Assembly: GCF_023910625.1 (NCBI RefSeq)
Contig: NZ_JAAVVW010000003.1
Coordinates: 1,550,001-1,614,000, forward strand
Direction of reading: 5' to 3'
Source: Limnohabitans sp.
GTDB taxonomy: Bacteria; Pseudomonadota; Gammaproteobacteria; Burkholderiales; Burkholderiaceae_C
DNA: 64,000 nt
Shown: positions 18,085 through 25,526 of the stretch, piece after piece
Numbering within the stretch: position 1 is the stretch's first letter
Layout of the letters: each line of letters begins with the position of its first letter
Program-made: the position numbers and the translations under genes
The notes under the pieces: model-generated
What the model was told of the DNA's origin: nothing
The model's input: only the letters and a program-made list of their open reading frames with translations
The model's database searches: none

Positions 18085-18533
18085 ATGGATACACACACAC
18101 CATGGGACGCCCCAACGGCCCACCAAGCCGCGCAGATGTTCTGGGAACACTGGCGATCCGGTCGGGTCATCTCCAACCTGCCCCCGAATTGTCGGCCCCT
18201 GATGCCTGCACGCGCCATTTGGTCTTGGGGCCTCCCGCACCCAAGGCCTTGCGCGACCTCGAAATCAGCACCCATCCGGTGCGCGCCCATCTTGAACAGG
18301 GCTCTGGCATGAGATACACCAAAGACGGATCAGGCAGCAACGTGCTGGGCGACCCACGCATGGTGCTGACCTGGCCGGCCAATCACCTGTCCGCCTTGGG
18401 CATCATCCTAGAAAAGGGCCAGGTCATGGCGACCGGCACTTGCATGCCACCGCTCGAACTGCAAGCCGCTGACAGCGTTCTCGCCGATTTTGGCCACTTG
18501 GGTGACGTGCGGATGACTTTTTCGGAGACCTGA
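18085..18533 (+). pseudogene. 2-keto-4-pentenoate hydratase-like gene, internally deleted and frameshifted
   Basis: From the ATG at 18085 about 40 codons encode the start of a hydratase of the fumarylacetoacetate-hydrolase superfamily (HQAAQMFWEHWRSGRVI, LPPNCRPLMPA). The frame then shifts near 18200-18212 into the C-terminal third (CTRHLVLGPPAPKALRDLE, GSNVLGDPRMVLTW, VMATGTCMPPLEL). About 110-125 residues of a ~265-residue family are missing, including the metal-binding acidic residues. It lies 3 bp before the asparaginase start, so it may still serve as the leader of that transcript. Confidence 0.8.
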
Positions 18534-18536
18534 AAC

Positions 18537-19532
18537 ATGAAAAACCCTCGTTTAGCGCTCATCGGCACGGGCGGCACCATCGCTGGCGCTGCCAGCGCAG
18601 CCTCGGTCAGCACCGATTACAAGCCCGCCAGTTTGAGCCTGGTCGCCGTCGTGGACACGGTCCCTGAATTGCGCCAACGCTATGACATCGAGGTCACACA
18701 GCCTCTTCAATTGGCCAGTTATGACGTGCGGCCCGAACACTGGCTGGACCTGCACAAGGCCGTTATGCTGGCGGTGCACAACCCCGAGGTGAACGGCATT
18801 GTGGTGACTCACGGCACCGACACGCTGGAAGAAACCGCGACCTTTTTGCACCTGAGTGTCAACACCTCCAAACCGATTGTGTTGGTCGGAGCCATGCGCC
18901 CAGCCACAGCCTATTCAGCCGACGGACCAGCCAATTTGCTGGATGCCTGCACCGTCGCCGCCTGCGACACTGCACGCGAGCGCGGCACGCTGGTGGTGAT
19001 GAATGGACGCATTCATTCCGGTCTGTGGGTAGGCAAACGCCATGTCAGCAGCGTCGATGCATTTGACAGTCCGCTGGCCGGCGCTTTGGGCGAAGTGGCC
19101 GACCAAGCAGTGCAATGGTTCAGGGCGCCAAAGCGTGCGCCCAGCATCGCCTGGCAAGCACCTGTCACTTGGCCCAGGGTGGACATTGCTGTGGCCTATG
19201 CCGGCGTGGATGAAACCGCCATGCGCACTTTTGTGAGCGCCGGGGCACAGGGCATCGTGTATGCTGGTTTGGGCAACGCCAACATGCCTTCAGCCTACCG
19301 CACGTTTTTTCAATCACTGCCTGCCCAGGGCGTGCTGGTGGCACGCTGTGCCCGATTCATCACGGGCAGCGTGTCCCGGACCAGTGCGTATGCCGATGCA
19401 CAACACGGCATTTTGACTGCCGGCCCCTTGCCACCGCACAAAGTCCGCATCATTTTGCTGCTGGGCTTGGCCCATGGCATGGACGGCCCAGCAATTCAAC
19501 GTTGGATTGACCAGATTTTGTTGGCTGGCTGA
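18537..19532 (+). CDS. L-asparaginase (asparaginase/glutaminase family)
   Basis: A 331-residue asparaginase hydrolysing L-asparagine to aspartate and ammonia. The first catalytic threonine lies in LIGTGGTIAGAAS (near residue 12). The second is in VVTHGTDTLEETA (near residue 85), and the conserved lysine region reads VGAMRPATAYSADGPAN. There is no signal peptide, so it is probably cytosolic although it resembles type II enzymes in sequence. It starts 3 bp after the hydratase pseudogene stop. Confidence 0.92.
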   Translation: MKNPRLALIGTGGTIAGAASAASVSTDYKPASLSLVAVVDTVPELRQRYDIEVTQPLQLASYDVRPEHWLDLHKAVMLAVHNPEVNGIVVTHGTDTLEETATFLHLSVNTSKPIVLVGAMRPATAYSADGPANLLDACTVAACDTARERGTLVVMNGRIHSGLWVGKRHVSSVDAFDSPLAGALGEVADQAVQWFRAPKRAPSIAWQAPVTWPRVDIAVAYAGVDETAMRTFVSAGAQGIVYAGLGNANMPSAYRTFFQSLPAQGVLVARCARFITGSVSRTSAYADAQHGILTAGPLPPHKVRIILLLGLAHGMDGPAIQRWIDQILLAG

Positions 19533-19564
19533 TGCGGATGACGCACCGCGGCCACTGATTTTTG

Positions 19565-19759
19565 CTAGGCAGGCCTCACACCCGCATGCGCCAAACTGAC
19601 CATGGGCTCGTTGGCTTTGATATCTGCAGCAAATGCGTTCAGATTCTTGGCAGGAAAATCATGGTACGTCACGGTGACCATGGGGCCACTTGTGGCTCCG
19701 CCAAAAGTGAACTGGGGAAACAAGGTCTTATGGCTCATTTGAGGAAGTCTCTCATTCAT
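19565..19759 (-). pseudogene. Bug-family receptor fragment
   Basis: A 64-codon open frame whose middle part reads like the central segment of a Bug binding protein (SGPMVTVTYHDFPAKNLNAFAADIKANEP, then SLAHAGV). Intact proteins have about 320 residues, and both the leader and the C-terminal half are absent. There is no convincing ribosome site. It is best read as a leftover of a second receptor gene. Confidence 0.55.
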
Positions 19760-20070
19760 GGCGTGGACTGTAAATAATCGACCATGACACTTAGCCTTTC
19801 TTTCTGCAGTCGCTCAAATGCCGGCGCCATCTTCACCCTCTTCACGACTGGCTGAGCCCGGGGGGGGAGCCGGCCTCGACTTGCTGAAAAAAGGCTGTTC
19901 CTTGCACGGCCAAACTGTCTTCAAATAAGCAAAAAGCCGCTGCCTCTCGCGCCTTGCAGGGCATGTGGAGGGTGTTCTGGCTCTGTAACTGGGCGCGGCA
20001 ACAGCACATCCTGATCATTTGAATCAATCAATCCGCCGCAAGAACCCTTGCCGAGGTTTAAAGTTGAGGC
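19760..20070. other. Intergenic stretch with little recognisable content
   Basis: 311 bp between the Bug fragment and the next gene. It contains a run of eight G (about 19859-19866). On the minus strand (about 19850-19755) a short frame reads MAPAFERLQKERLSVMVDYL, possibly another decayed piece. The end near 20059-20064 holds a -10-like TAAAGT that belongs to the next gene. Confidence 0.35.
20059..20064 (+). promoter_or_regulatory. -10-like hexamer 6 nt before the 20071 start
   Basis: TAAAGT, then TGAGGC, then ATG at 20071. Part of the recurring leaderless-type arrangement. The -35 is unclear. Confidence 0.35.
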
Positions 20071-20832
20071 ATGAACTTGACGGGTGGATGGCATTGGCAT
20101 TGGCGCGCATGGCGGTCACAAGCTCGCTGGGCAGGCGCGTCTGCGCAAATAGCCGACTGGTTGATGGCACAAACCATGCCACGAAAACAACTCGTCTTGC
20201 TGGGGGCCAGCGCAGGCTGGATGCTGCCCACCTGCTGGTTGGCGCAGTTTGAAGAAATTCACGCCTGGGACATCGACCCATTGGCTTCACCCTTGTTTCG
20301 CTGGCGGCATGGTCGTCATTTACAAAGTCAGGGTATTCGCCTGCATCTCAACACCGCCGATGGCCTTGACCACTTGAACGAACGCACCCGGGAAATGCCC
20401 GGAGCTTTTTTCTGGTTTGACAACATGCTGGGGCAATTACGATTCACCAACGAACCACTGGATGCGTTGAGTCGCCGTTTGCAGGCGTTGCAAAAAAAAT
20501 TACAACATGTGGCTTGGGGCAGCGTACACGACCGCATGTCGGGTCGCACGACACTGGGCACCAGCTTACCTTTGTCACGTCTTGGCCTGTCCGGTGTGGC
20601 CATGGAAACGTCGGAAGGACAAGCCTGGTTACAGCAGATGGGGGCCATCAGCCCCTGGCTGGATCACCTGACCGAACATGTTTTACCCCCGGGTACCCCG
20701 GTGCAACACACAGCTTGGCCCTTCAAGCCAGGCTATGCCCACTGGCTTGAAATGGGCTGGCACCCCAAAGCCTCGTCCTCAAGAGCAGACGCTGAATGGT
20801 GTCCTGTCCATCCAGGGTTCGATGCGCGATGA
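20071..20832 (+). CDS. Uncharacterised protein, possible methyltransferase-like fold
   Basis: A 253-residue protein that I do not recognise as a named family. It is rich in Trp, His and Arg at the N-terminus (GGWHWHWRAWRSQARW). Residues 40-75 (QLVLLGASAGWMLP, then EIHAWDIDPLAS) look like a Rossmann beta-strand/glycine loop followed by an acidic strand end, as in class I SAM-dependent methyltransferases. FFWFDNMLGQLRF near residue 115 would fit the motif IV strand. No catalytic motif is diagnostic. No signal peptide or membrane helix. It stands alone between intergenic stretches. Confidence 0.65.
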   Translation: MNLTGGWHWHWRAWRSQARWAGASAQIADWLMAQTMPRKQLVLLGASAGWMLPTCWLAQFEEIHAWDIDPLASPLFRWRHGRHLQSQGIRLHLNTADGLDHLNERTREMPGAFFWFDNMLGQLRFTNEPLDALSRRLQALQKKLQHVAWGSVHDRMSGRTTLGTSLPLSRLGLSGVAMETSEGQAWLQQMGAISPWLDHLTEHVLPPGTPVQHTAWPFKPGYAHWLEMGWHPKASSSRADAEWCPVHPGFDAR

Positions 20833-21329
20833 TGATCGTCAAAAACCTTGGCGAGCCTTGATTCAGCAAGAACCAGTGTGTAGAACGCGGCCCAGCGCAT
20901 TAAGGCCATCGAAGTTCAGTTTTTTCTTGCTGGGGAGCGTCATGCAGCCACCCAAGCTTTGCCCAAGGGTCATTGGACAATGATTGTCCCCAAGTCCACG
21001 CAATGAAACCAGCACCGCGCAAGCCTGACAATGCAGCCTGCGGAAACTTTTGCCGTTTGATCTTACAGGGCCAATTCTGCTCTGACCCCCAAGCACAACG
21101 CAGTCGCAAATCGCGCTTGAGAGGTTTGCCTCTGAGGTTTTGGGGCCGCGTGTCAGGTCTGCGCATGCCCGTCACAATCCGGATTGCGTCTTCGCAAGTC
21201 AACCAGATGCACTGCTGAACTTGAATGACGCATTTCCCGGCGAAGGGCAGGGTGGGTGACGTTGCACATGTTCGGTGTTACTGCCTAGCTATGATTGGAA
21301 GATTCATCATCAGACCCGCGAGAATTCCA
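20833..21329. other. Intergenic stretch, nothing firmly identified
   Basis: About 500 bp without a gene I can support. The plus strand at about 21067-21090 carries GGCCAATTCTGCTCTGACCCC, which resembles terminal sequence seen near some transposon-associated repeats, but no second copy or element was found in this window. Confidence 0.3.
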
Positions 21330-21914
21330 TTGGCACTTCCACCCCCCTCCCCCCGAAAACTGTCACATACGCGAACCGTGGTGTACCAAGGCTATGACCG
21401 CGAAGACGGCCTGTGGGACATTGAAGCCCAACTGACCGATGTCAAAACCTTTGGTTTTGAAGTTTCCAACGAACGGCCTTTTCCGGCCAACGAGCCGATC
21501 CACAACCTGAAAATCCGCGTCACGCTCGACAACAAGATGGTCATCCAGGACATCGCCACCTCGATGGACGACACCCCCCACCCGGAATGCGTCGGCGCGC
21601 CACACGGCATGCACAAGCTCATCGGCTGCACCATGGGCCCGGGTTGGCGCAAGGTCATCAACCAACACGTAGGCGGCACCGACGGCTGCACACACCTGCG
21701 CGAGATGTTGTTCAACATGGCCACGGCCGCTTACCAGACACTGCCCTCAGGCCAATGGCAGCGCCGCGAACTGGCCGGCCAACCCCACCCCGAAATGACC
21801 CAAGCGCCCTATTTTCTGGGCCAATGCCACAGCTGGGCCCTTAACAGCCCAACGGTGGAAAGGGCTTATCCGATGTTTTTCAAGCCGAAGACAGCTGAGA
21901 ACACAGGGAACTGA
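21330..21914 (+). CDS. DUF2889 domain-containing protein
   Basis: A 194-residue cytosolic protein of the DUF2889 family: HTRTVVYQGYDREDGLWDIEA near the N-terminus, then TLDNKMVIQDI and GCTMGPGWRKVINQHVGGTDGCTHLREM in the middle. It ends with CHSWALNSPTVERAYP. Function is unknown. No ATG fits the family N-terminus. The TTG at 21330, preceded by GAGA, is the best start; an ATG at 21291 would add 13 residues of unrelated character. Confidence 0.8.
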   Translation: MALPPPSPRKLSHTRTVVYQGYDREDGLWDIEAQLTDVKTFGFEVSNERPFPANEPIHNLKIRVTLDNKMVIQDIATSMDDTPHPECVGAPHGMHKLIGCTMGPGWRKVINQHVGGTDGCTHLREMLFNMATAAYQTLPSGQWQRRELAGQPHPEMTQAPYFLGQCHSWALNSPTVERAYPMFFKPKTAENTGN

Positions 21915-21947
21915 GCCAACGCTCACCTGCGATAATCTGGCTATTCC

Positions 21948-21971
21948 AAAGCGCGTCAGCGCTTTTCTTTT
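21948..21971 (+). terminator. Terminator-like hairpin between DUF2889 and miaB
   Basis: Stem AAAGCGC/GCGCTTT (21948-21954 and 21959-21965) with a GTCA loop, followed by TTTTCTTTTTC. It most simply ends the DUF2889 transcript. A GATAAT hexamer at 21931-21936 lies just before it, so an attenuator for miaB is an alternative. Confidence 0.6.
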
Positions 21972-21993
21972 TCACAGCCTCTGGATCTACACC

Positions 21994-22080
21994 ATGAACC
22001 GCTGCACTCTGGCCCCTCGCGGGCGTACTTTGCTTTGCCTTGACTTGATCACCTCCATGAATTCCGTGGAGACCACATGA
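21994..22080 (+). CDS. Small ORF (28 aa) overlapping the miaB start
   Basis: ATG at 21994, 28 codons, stop at 22078-22080. The stop overlaps the miaB ATG in ATGA, which would couple the two translationally. The peptide starts [16 protein letters not shown], is Leu/Arg/Thr rich and has no recognised family. No strong Shine-Dalgarno sequence is visible. It could be a leader peptide controlling miaB or a chance ORF. Confidence 0.35.
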   Translation: MNRCTLAPRGRTLLCLDLITSMNSVETT

Positions 22081-23414
22081 ACAAGAAGGTCTTCATCAAA
22101 ACCTTTGGCTGCCAGATGAACGAGTACGACTCGGACAAGATGGCCGATGTGCTGGGCGCAGCGCAGGGCTATGAGCCCACGCAGGACGTGGACGAGGCCG
22201 ATCTGATCTTGTTCAACACCTGCTCGGTGCGCGAGAAGGCGCAAGAAAAAGTCTTCAGCGATCTAGGCCGGGTGCAGCACCTCAAGGCCAAGGGCGTGCA
22301 GATTGGCGTGGGCGGCTGCGTGGCCAGCCAGGAAGGTGCCGAGATCATCAAGCGCGCCCCCTATGTGGACGTGGTGTTTGGCCCGCAGACCCTGCACCGC
22401 CTGCCCGAGTTGCTGAACGAGCGCGAGCGCAAGCAGCGCCCGCAGGTGGACATCAGCTTCCCCGAGATTGAAAAGTTCGACCACTTGCCCCCAGCCAAGG
22501 TGGACGGCGCCACCGCCTTTGTGTCGATCATGGAAGGCTGCAGCAAATACTGCAGCTACTGCGTGGTGCCTTATACCCGGGGCGAAGAGGTGTCGCGCCC
22601 GTTTGACGATGTGCTGGTCGAAATCGCCGGTCTGGCCGCGCAGGGCGTGAAAGAAATCACCCTGCTGGGCCAGAACGTGAACGCCTACCGGGGCAAGATG
22701 GGTGGCACCGCTGACATCGCCGACTTTGCGCTGCTGCTGGAGTACGTGGCCGACATGCCGGGCATCGAGCGCATCCGTTACGTGACCAGCCACCCGAACG
22801 AGTTCACGCAGCGCCTGATCGACGCTTACGAAAAGATCCCCAAACTGGTGAGCCACTTGCACCTGCCGGTGCAGCACGGCTCGGACCGCATCTTAATGGC
22901 CATGAAGCGCGGTTACACCTCCATGGAATACAAGAGCACGATCCGCAAGCTGCGGGCGATTCGCCCCGACATGTCGCTCAGCAGCGATTTCATCGTGGGC
23001 TTCCCCGGCGAGACCGAGGACGACTTCAACAAGATGATGAAGCTCATCACCGATGTGGGCTTTGACACGAGCTTCAGCTTCATCTTCAGCCCCCGCCCCG
23101 GCACGCCTGCAGCCAACCTGCACGACGACACGCCGCACGCCGAAAAACTGCGCCGCCTGCACCACCTGCAAGCGACCATCGAAGAGAACGTGCAGCTCAT
23201 CGGCGAGAGCCGTGTGGGCACAGTACAGCGCATTCTGGTGGAGCGCCCCTCACGCAAGGACGCGACCGAGCTGGCGGGTCGCACCGAGTGCAACCGGGTG
23301 GTCAACTTCCCCGGCGGCCCGAACATGGACCGCCTGATCGGTCAGATGGCGGATGTGCGCATCACCCAAGGTTTGTCCCACTCGCTGCGCGGCGAGTTGG
23401 TCATTCGCGATTGA
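22077..23414 (+). CDS. miaB: tRNA-2-methylthio-N6-dimethylallyladenosine synthase
   Basis: A 445-residue radical-SAM methylthiotransferase that adds the 2-methylthio group to i6A37 of tRNAs reading UNN codons. The N-terminal UPF0004 domain carries the cysteines of the auxiliary cluster ([29 protein letters not shown]). The radical-SAM motif CSKYCSYC is near residue 155 (CxxxCxxC), and a TRAM domain lies at the C-terminus ([14 protein letters not shown] to LRGELVIRD). The ATG at 22077 is preceded by GTGGAGACC. Confidence 0.97.
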   Translation: MNKKVFIKTFGCQMNEYDSDKMADVLGAAQGYEPTQDVDEADLILFNTCSVREKAQEKVFSDLGRVQHLKAKGVQIGVGGCVASQEGAEIIKRAPYVDVVFGPQTLHRLPELLNERERKQRPQVDISFPEIEKFDHLPPAKVDGATAFVSIMEGCSKYCSYCVVPYTRGEEVSRPFDDVLVEIAGLAAQGVKEITLLGQNVNAYRGKMGGTADIADFALLLEYVADMPGIERIRYVTSHPNEFTQRLIDAYEKIPKLVSHLHLPVQHGSDRILMAMKRGYTSMEYKSTIRKLRAIRPDMSLSSDFIVGFPGETEDDFNKMMKLITDVGFDTSFSFIFSPRPGTPAANLHDDTPHAEKLRRLHHLQATIEENVQLIGESRVGTVQRILVERPSRKDATELAGRTECNRVVNFPGGPNMDRLIGQMADVRITQGLSHSLRGELVIRD

Positions 23415-23420
23415 TTTTGC

Positions 23421-23489
23421 AGGAGCCCACCCTGTGGGCGATCGCTTGCAGCGTTGCGGAAGGTTCATCGGCCACGGGGGTGGGCTCCT
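23421..23489. repeat. Inverted pair of REP-like palindromes (BIME-like)
   Basis: AGGAGCCCACCC at 23421-23432 and its exact complement GGGTGGGCTCCT at 23478-23489, 45 bp apart. Each arm is itself palindromic with a CCCAC...GTGGG core. This head-to-head pattern is what REP/BIME elements look like. It lies directly after miaB and could act as a transcript-stabilising or terminating structure. No other copy was noticed in the window. Confidence 0.6.
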
Positions 23490-23546
23490 ACGAAGAGATG
23501 CCCTGCCTTTTGTGGGGTCCAACCATTGGATAACAGCGCAATTCGC

Positions 23547-23948
23547 TCAGGATTCGCGCCCGACTTCGCGGATGTAGCGGCGGTAGTCACCATGTGGAAT
23601 GGGCGTGCAACCATCGGTCGGGCGGTTGTACACATAGGTCTGCACCTGCTGGCCTTGCAGCGGGCCGCTGAGCACCGTCACCACCTCCCGCCAATAGTGT
23701 GATTCGGCGCGGTCACCGGGCACCACACCTTCCACCCCATCCAGACGGGTCAGGTGCGCGTCATCCGCTTCATAGACTTCGCCGGTGACTTGCCCTTCCC
23801 CCGGCAATAAGCCCGGGTAGCTGCCCAAGTCGACCAAGCGGCCCTGCACTTGGGCGGGGCCCATGAAGCGGGCACCGTGCATTTCGGCCTCCAGTCGCAG
23901 GCCTGGCATGAGGGTTCCGTAGATAAAGATAATGTGTTTCATGGGCAT
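23547..23948 (-). CDS. Gamma-glutamylcyclotransferase (AIG2/GGACT-like) family protein
   Basis: A 133-residue protein with the family fold: the YGTLMPG substrate-loop motif at residues 10-16, GRLVDLGSYPGLLPG in the middle, and LDGVEGVVPG containing the expected catalytic glutamate, followed by YWREVV. Family members cyclise gamma-glutamyl-amino acids or gamma-glutamyl-amines to 5-oxoproline, releasing the free amine. It is transcribed divergently from the Rieske/GS-like/ferredoxin operon across 186 bp. That context, next to a ligase that probably makes gamma-glutamyl amides, favours a gamma-glutamylamine substrate. An alternative start two codons downstream is possible. Confidence 0.85.
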   Translation of the reverse strand: MPMKHIIFIYGTLMPGLRLEAEMHGARFMGPAQVQGRLVDLGSYPGLLPGEGQVTGEVYEADDAHLTRLDGVEGVVPGDRAESHYWREVVTVLSGPLQGQQVQTYVYNRPTDGCTPIPHGDYRRYIREVGRES

Positions 23949-24134
23949 GATTTTGCGTCAATTCGGTCCCTATGGTCAGCCCAAAATTGACACGCATCAA
24001 GCCCCACCCACCGTGTCGCCTGTAGGCAGGACCCAGCCTCGCAGCCGTTTAAACTGATCGGTAAGGAATATGCGCGGCCCCACACCAAAGGGTACACGCC
24101 AACGGCAGATACACGGCGCAAGCCAGAGGCCTCC

Positions 24135-25526
24135 ATGAAAGCTGAACAGAACGAACTCATCACCCGCATTGGCCCAGGCACGCCGTGCGGTGCGGTGATG
24201 CGCCACTATTGGCAGCCCGTCGCCCTGGTGGACGAATTCAACCCCGCGCTCGACCCGCGGATGGCGATTCGCCCCGTGAAAGCCGTGCGCATTCTGGGCC
24301 AAGACCTGGTGTTGTTTCGCAACGCGCAGGGCGACTATGGTTTGCTGGACCGTGACTGCCCGCACCGTGGGGCCGACCTGGCCTTTGGCCGCAACGAAGG
24401 CGATGGCCTGCGTTGCCCTTTTCATGGCTGGAAGTTTGACGTCACGGGCCAGTGCATCGAAACACCTGCCGAGCCCTCCGGCAGCACGCTGTGCAAGCGT
24501 GTGCGCCAGCGCAGCTATCCGCTGATCGAGCGCAGCGGCATTGTGTTTGGCTGGTTCGGCCCCGAAGGCCAGACACCGCCGCCGCTCCCTGGTATTGATG
24601 CTTTCAGCGCCCCGGCCACCCACACCTTCGCCTTCAAAGGGCTGTGGCATTGCAACTGGTTGCAGGCGTTTGAGGTGGGCATTGACCCGGCACACGCGTC
24701 GTACCTGCACCGCTTTTTCAATGATGAGTCGCTCGAAGGCAGCTATGGTCGCCAATTCCGTGGTGCGAGCGCGGGCGATGTGCAAGGCGAGCGCTGGCCC
24801 ATGACGCGGGTGATGCGCGAACTGGACCAGCCCGAGATTTCATTCGAGCCCACCGATGCCGGCCTGCGCCTGACGGCCCTGCGCCCGATCAACGAGGCGC
24901 TCACGCATGTGCGGGTGACGAATGCGCTGTTCCCGCACACCTTTGTGATTCCGCTGTCGGAGACCATGACCATCACGCAGATGCATGTGCCGGTGGACGA
25001 CACCCACACCTATTGGTATTCGGTGTTCACCAGCTTTGCCGGGCCGGTGGACAAAGAGGCCATGCGCAACCAGCGCCTGCCCTCGGTCACCTTGCCCGAC
25101 TACATCCCCAAAGCGGGCAAGCACAACCACTGGGGCTTCAACCCCGAAGAACAAGTCTCGCGCACCTACTTGGGCATGGGCGAAGACGACATCAACGTGC
25201 ACGACCAGTGGGCCTGCGAGAGCATGGGCGCGATACAAGACCGCACCCGCGAGCACCTGGGCACCAGCGACAAGGTCATCATGGCCAACCGCCGCATCTT
25301 GCTCAAAGCCATCGAGACGGTGCAGGCCGGGGGCTCGCCGCCCGGCTTTGCGCAGGGCGCCGTGGCCGGCCAGCGCATCGGGCCGGACACTGTGGACGGC
25401 ATCGCTCCCAGCGGGCAATGGCCGCAGTGGTGGCGCGAGGCCTGCGCTGCCAAACGCAGCGGTGCGCCGTGGGATGCCGCCCTGCCGGGCCATGCGCCCA
25501 CCCCAGCCGACTCGAGCGCAGCATGA
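24135..25526 (+). CDS. Rieske non-haem iron oxygenase, alpha subunit (phthalate-dioxygenase-like)
   Basis: A 463-residue oxygenase. The Rieske [2Fe-2S] ligands are CPHRGADL and CPFHGWKF (near residues 75 and 95). The mononuclear iron site is DPAHASYLHRF near residue 185, giving D-x2-H-x4-H, with the third carboxylate further on. The opening GTPCGAVMRHYWQPVALVDE is typical of one-component-alpha enzymes related to phthalate dioxygenase and vanillate demethylase. It uses O2 and electrons from a ferredoxin to oxidise an aromatic or related substrate, not predictable here. Its stop overlaps the start of the glutamine-synthetase-like gene, so the two are translationally coupled. No reductase gene is present in the cluster. 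Confidence 0.92.
   Translation: MKAEQNELITRIGPGTPCGAVMRHYWQPVALVDEFNPALDPRMAIRPVKAVRILGQDLVLFRNAQGDYGLLDRDCPHRGADLAFGRNEGDGLRCPFHGWKFDVTGQCIETPAEPSGSTLCKRVRQRSYPLIERSGIVFGWFGPEGQTPPPLPGIDAFSAPATHTFAFKGLWHCNWLQAFEVGIDPAHASYLHRFFNDESLEGSYGRQFRGASAGDVQGERWPMTRVMRELDQPEISFEPTDAGLRLTALRPINEALTHVRVTNALFPHTFVIPLSETMTITQMHVPVDDTHTYWYSVFTSFAGPVDKEAMRNQRLPSVTLPDYIPKAGKHNHWGFNPEEQVSRTYLGMGEDDINVHDQWACESMGAIQDRTREHLGTSDKVIMANRRILLKAIETVQAGGSPPGFAQGAVAGQRIGPDTVDGIAPSGQWPQWWREACAAKRSGAPWDAALPGHAPTPADSSAA

Noticed and set aside
25013-25522. A long frame that would extend the glutamine-synthetase-like protein upstream by 170 residues.
   Set aside because: It lies wholly within the Rieske oxygenase gene in another frame, and its translation has no family character. 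The overlapping ATG at 25523 is the natural start.
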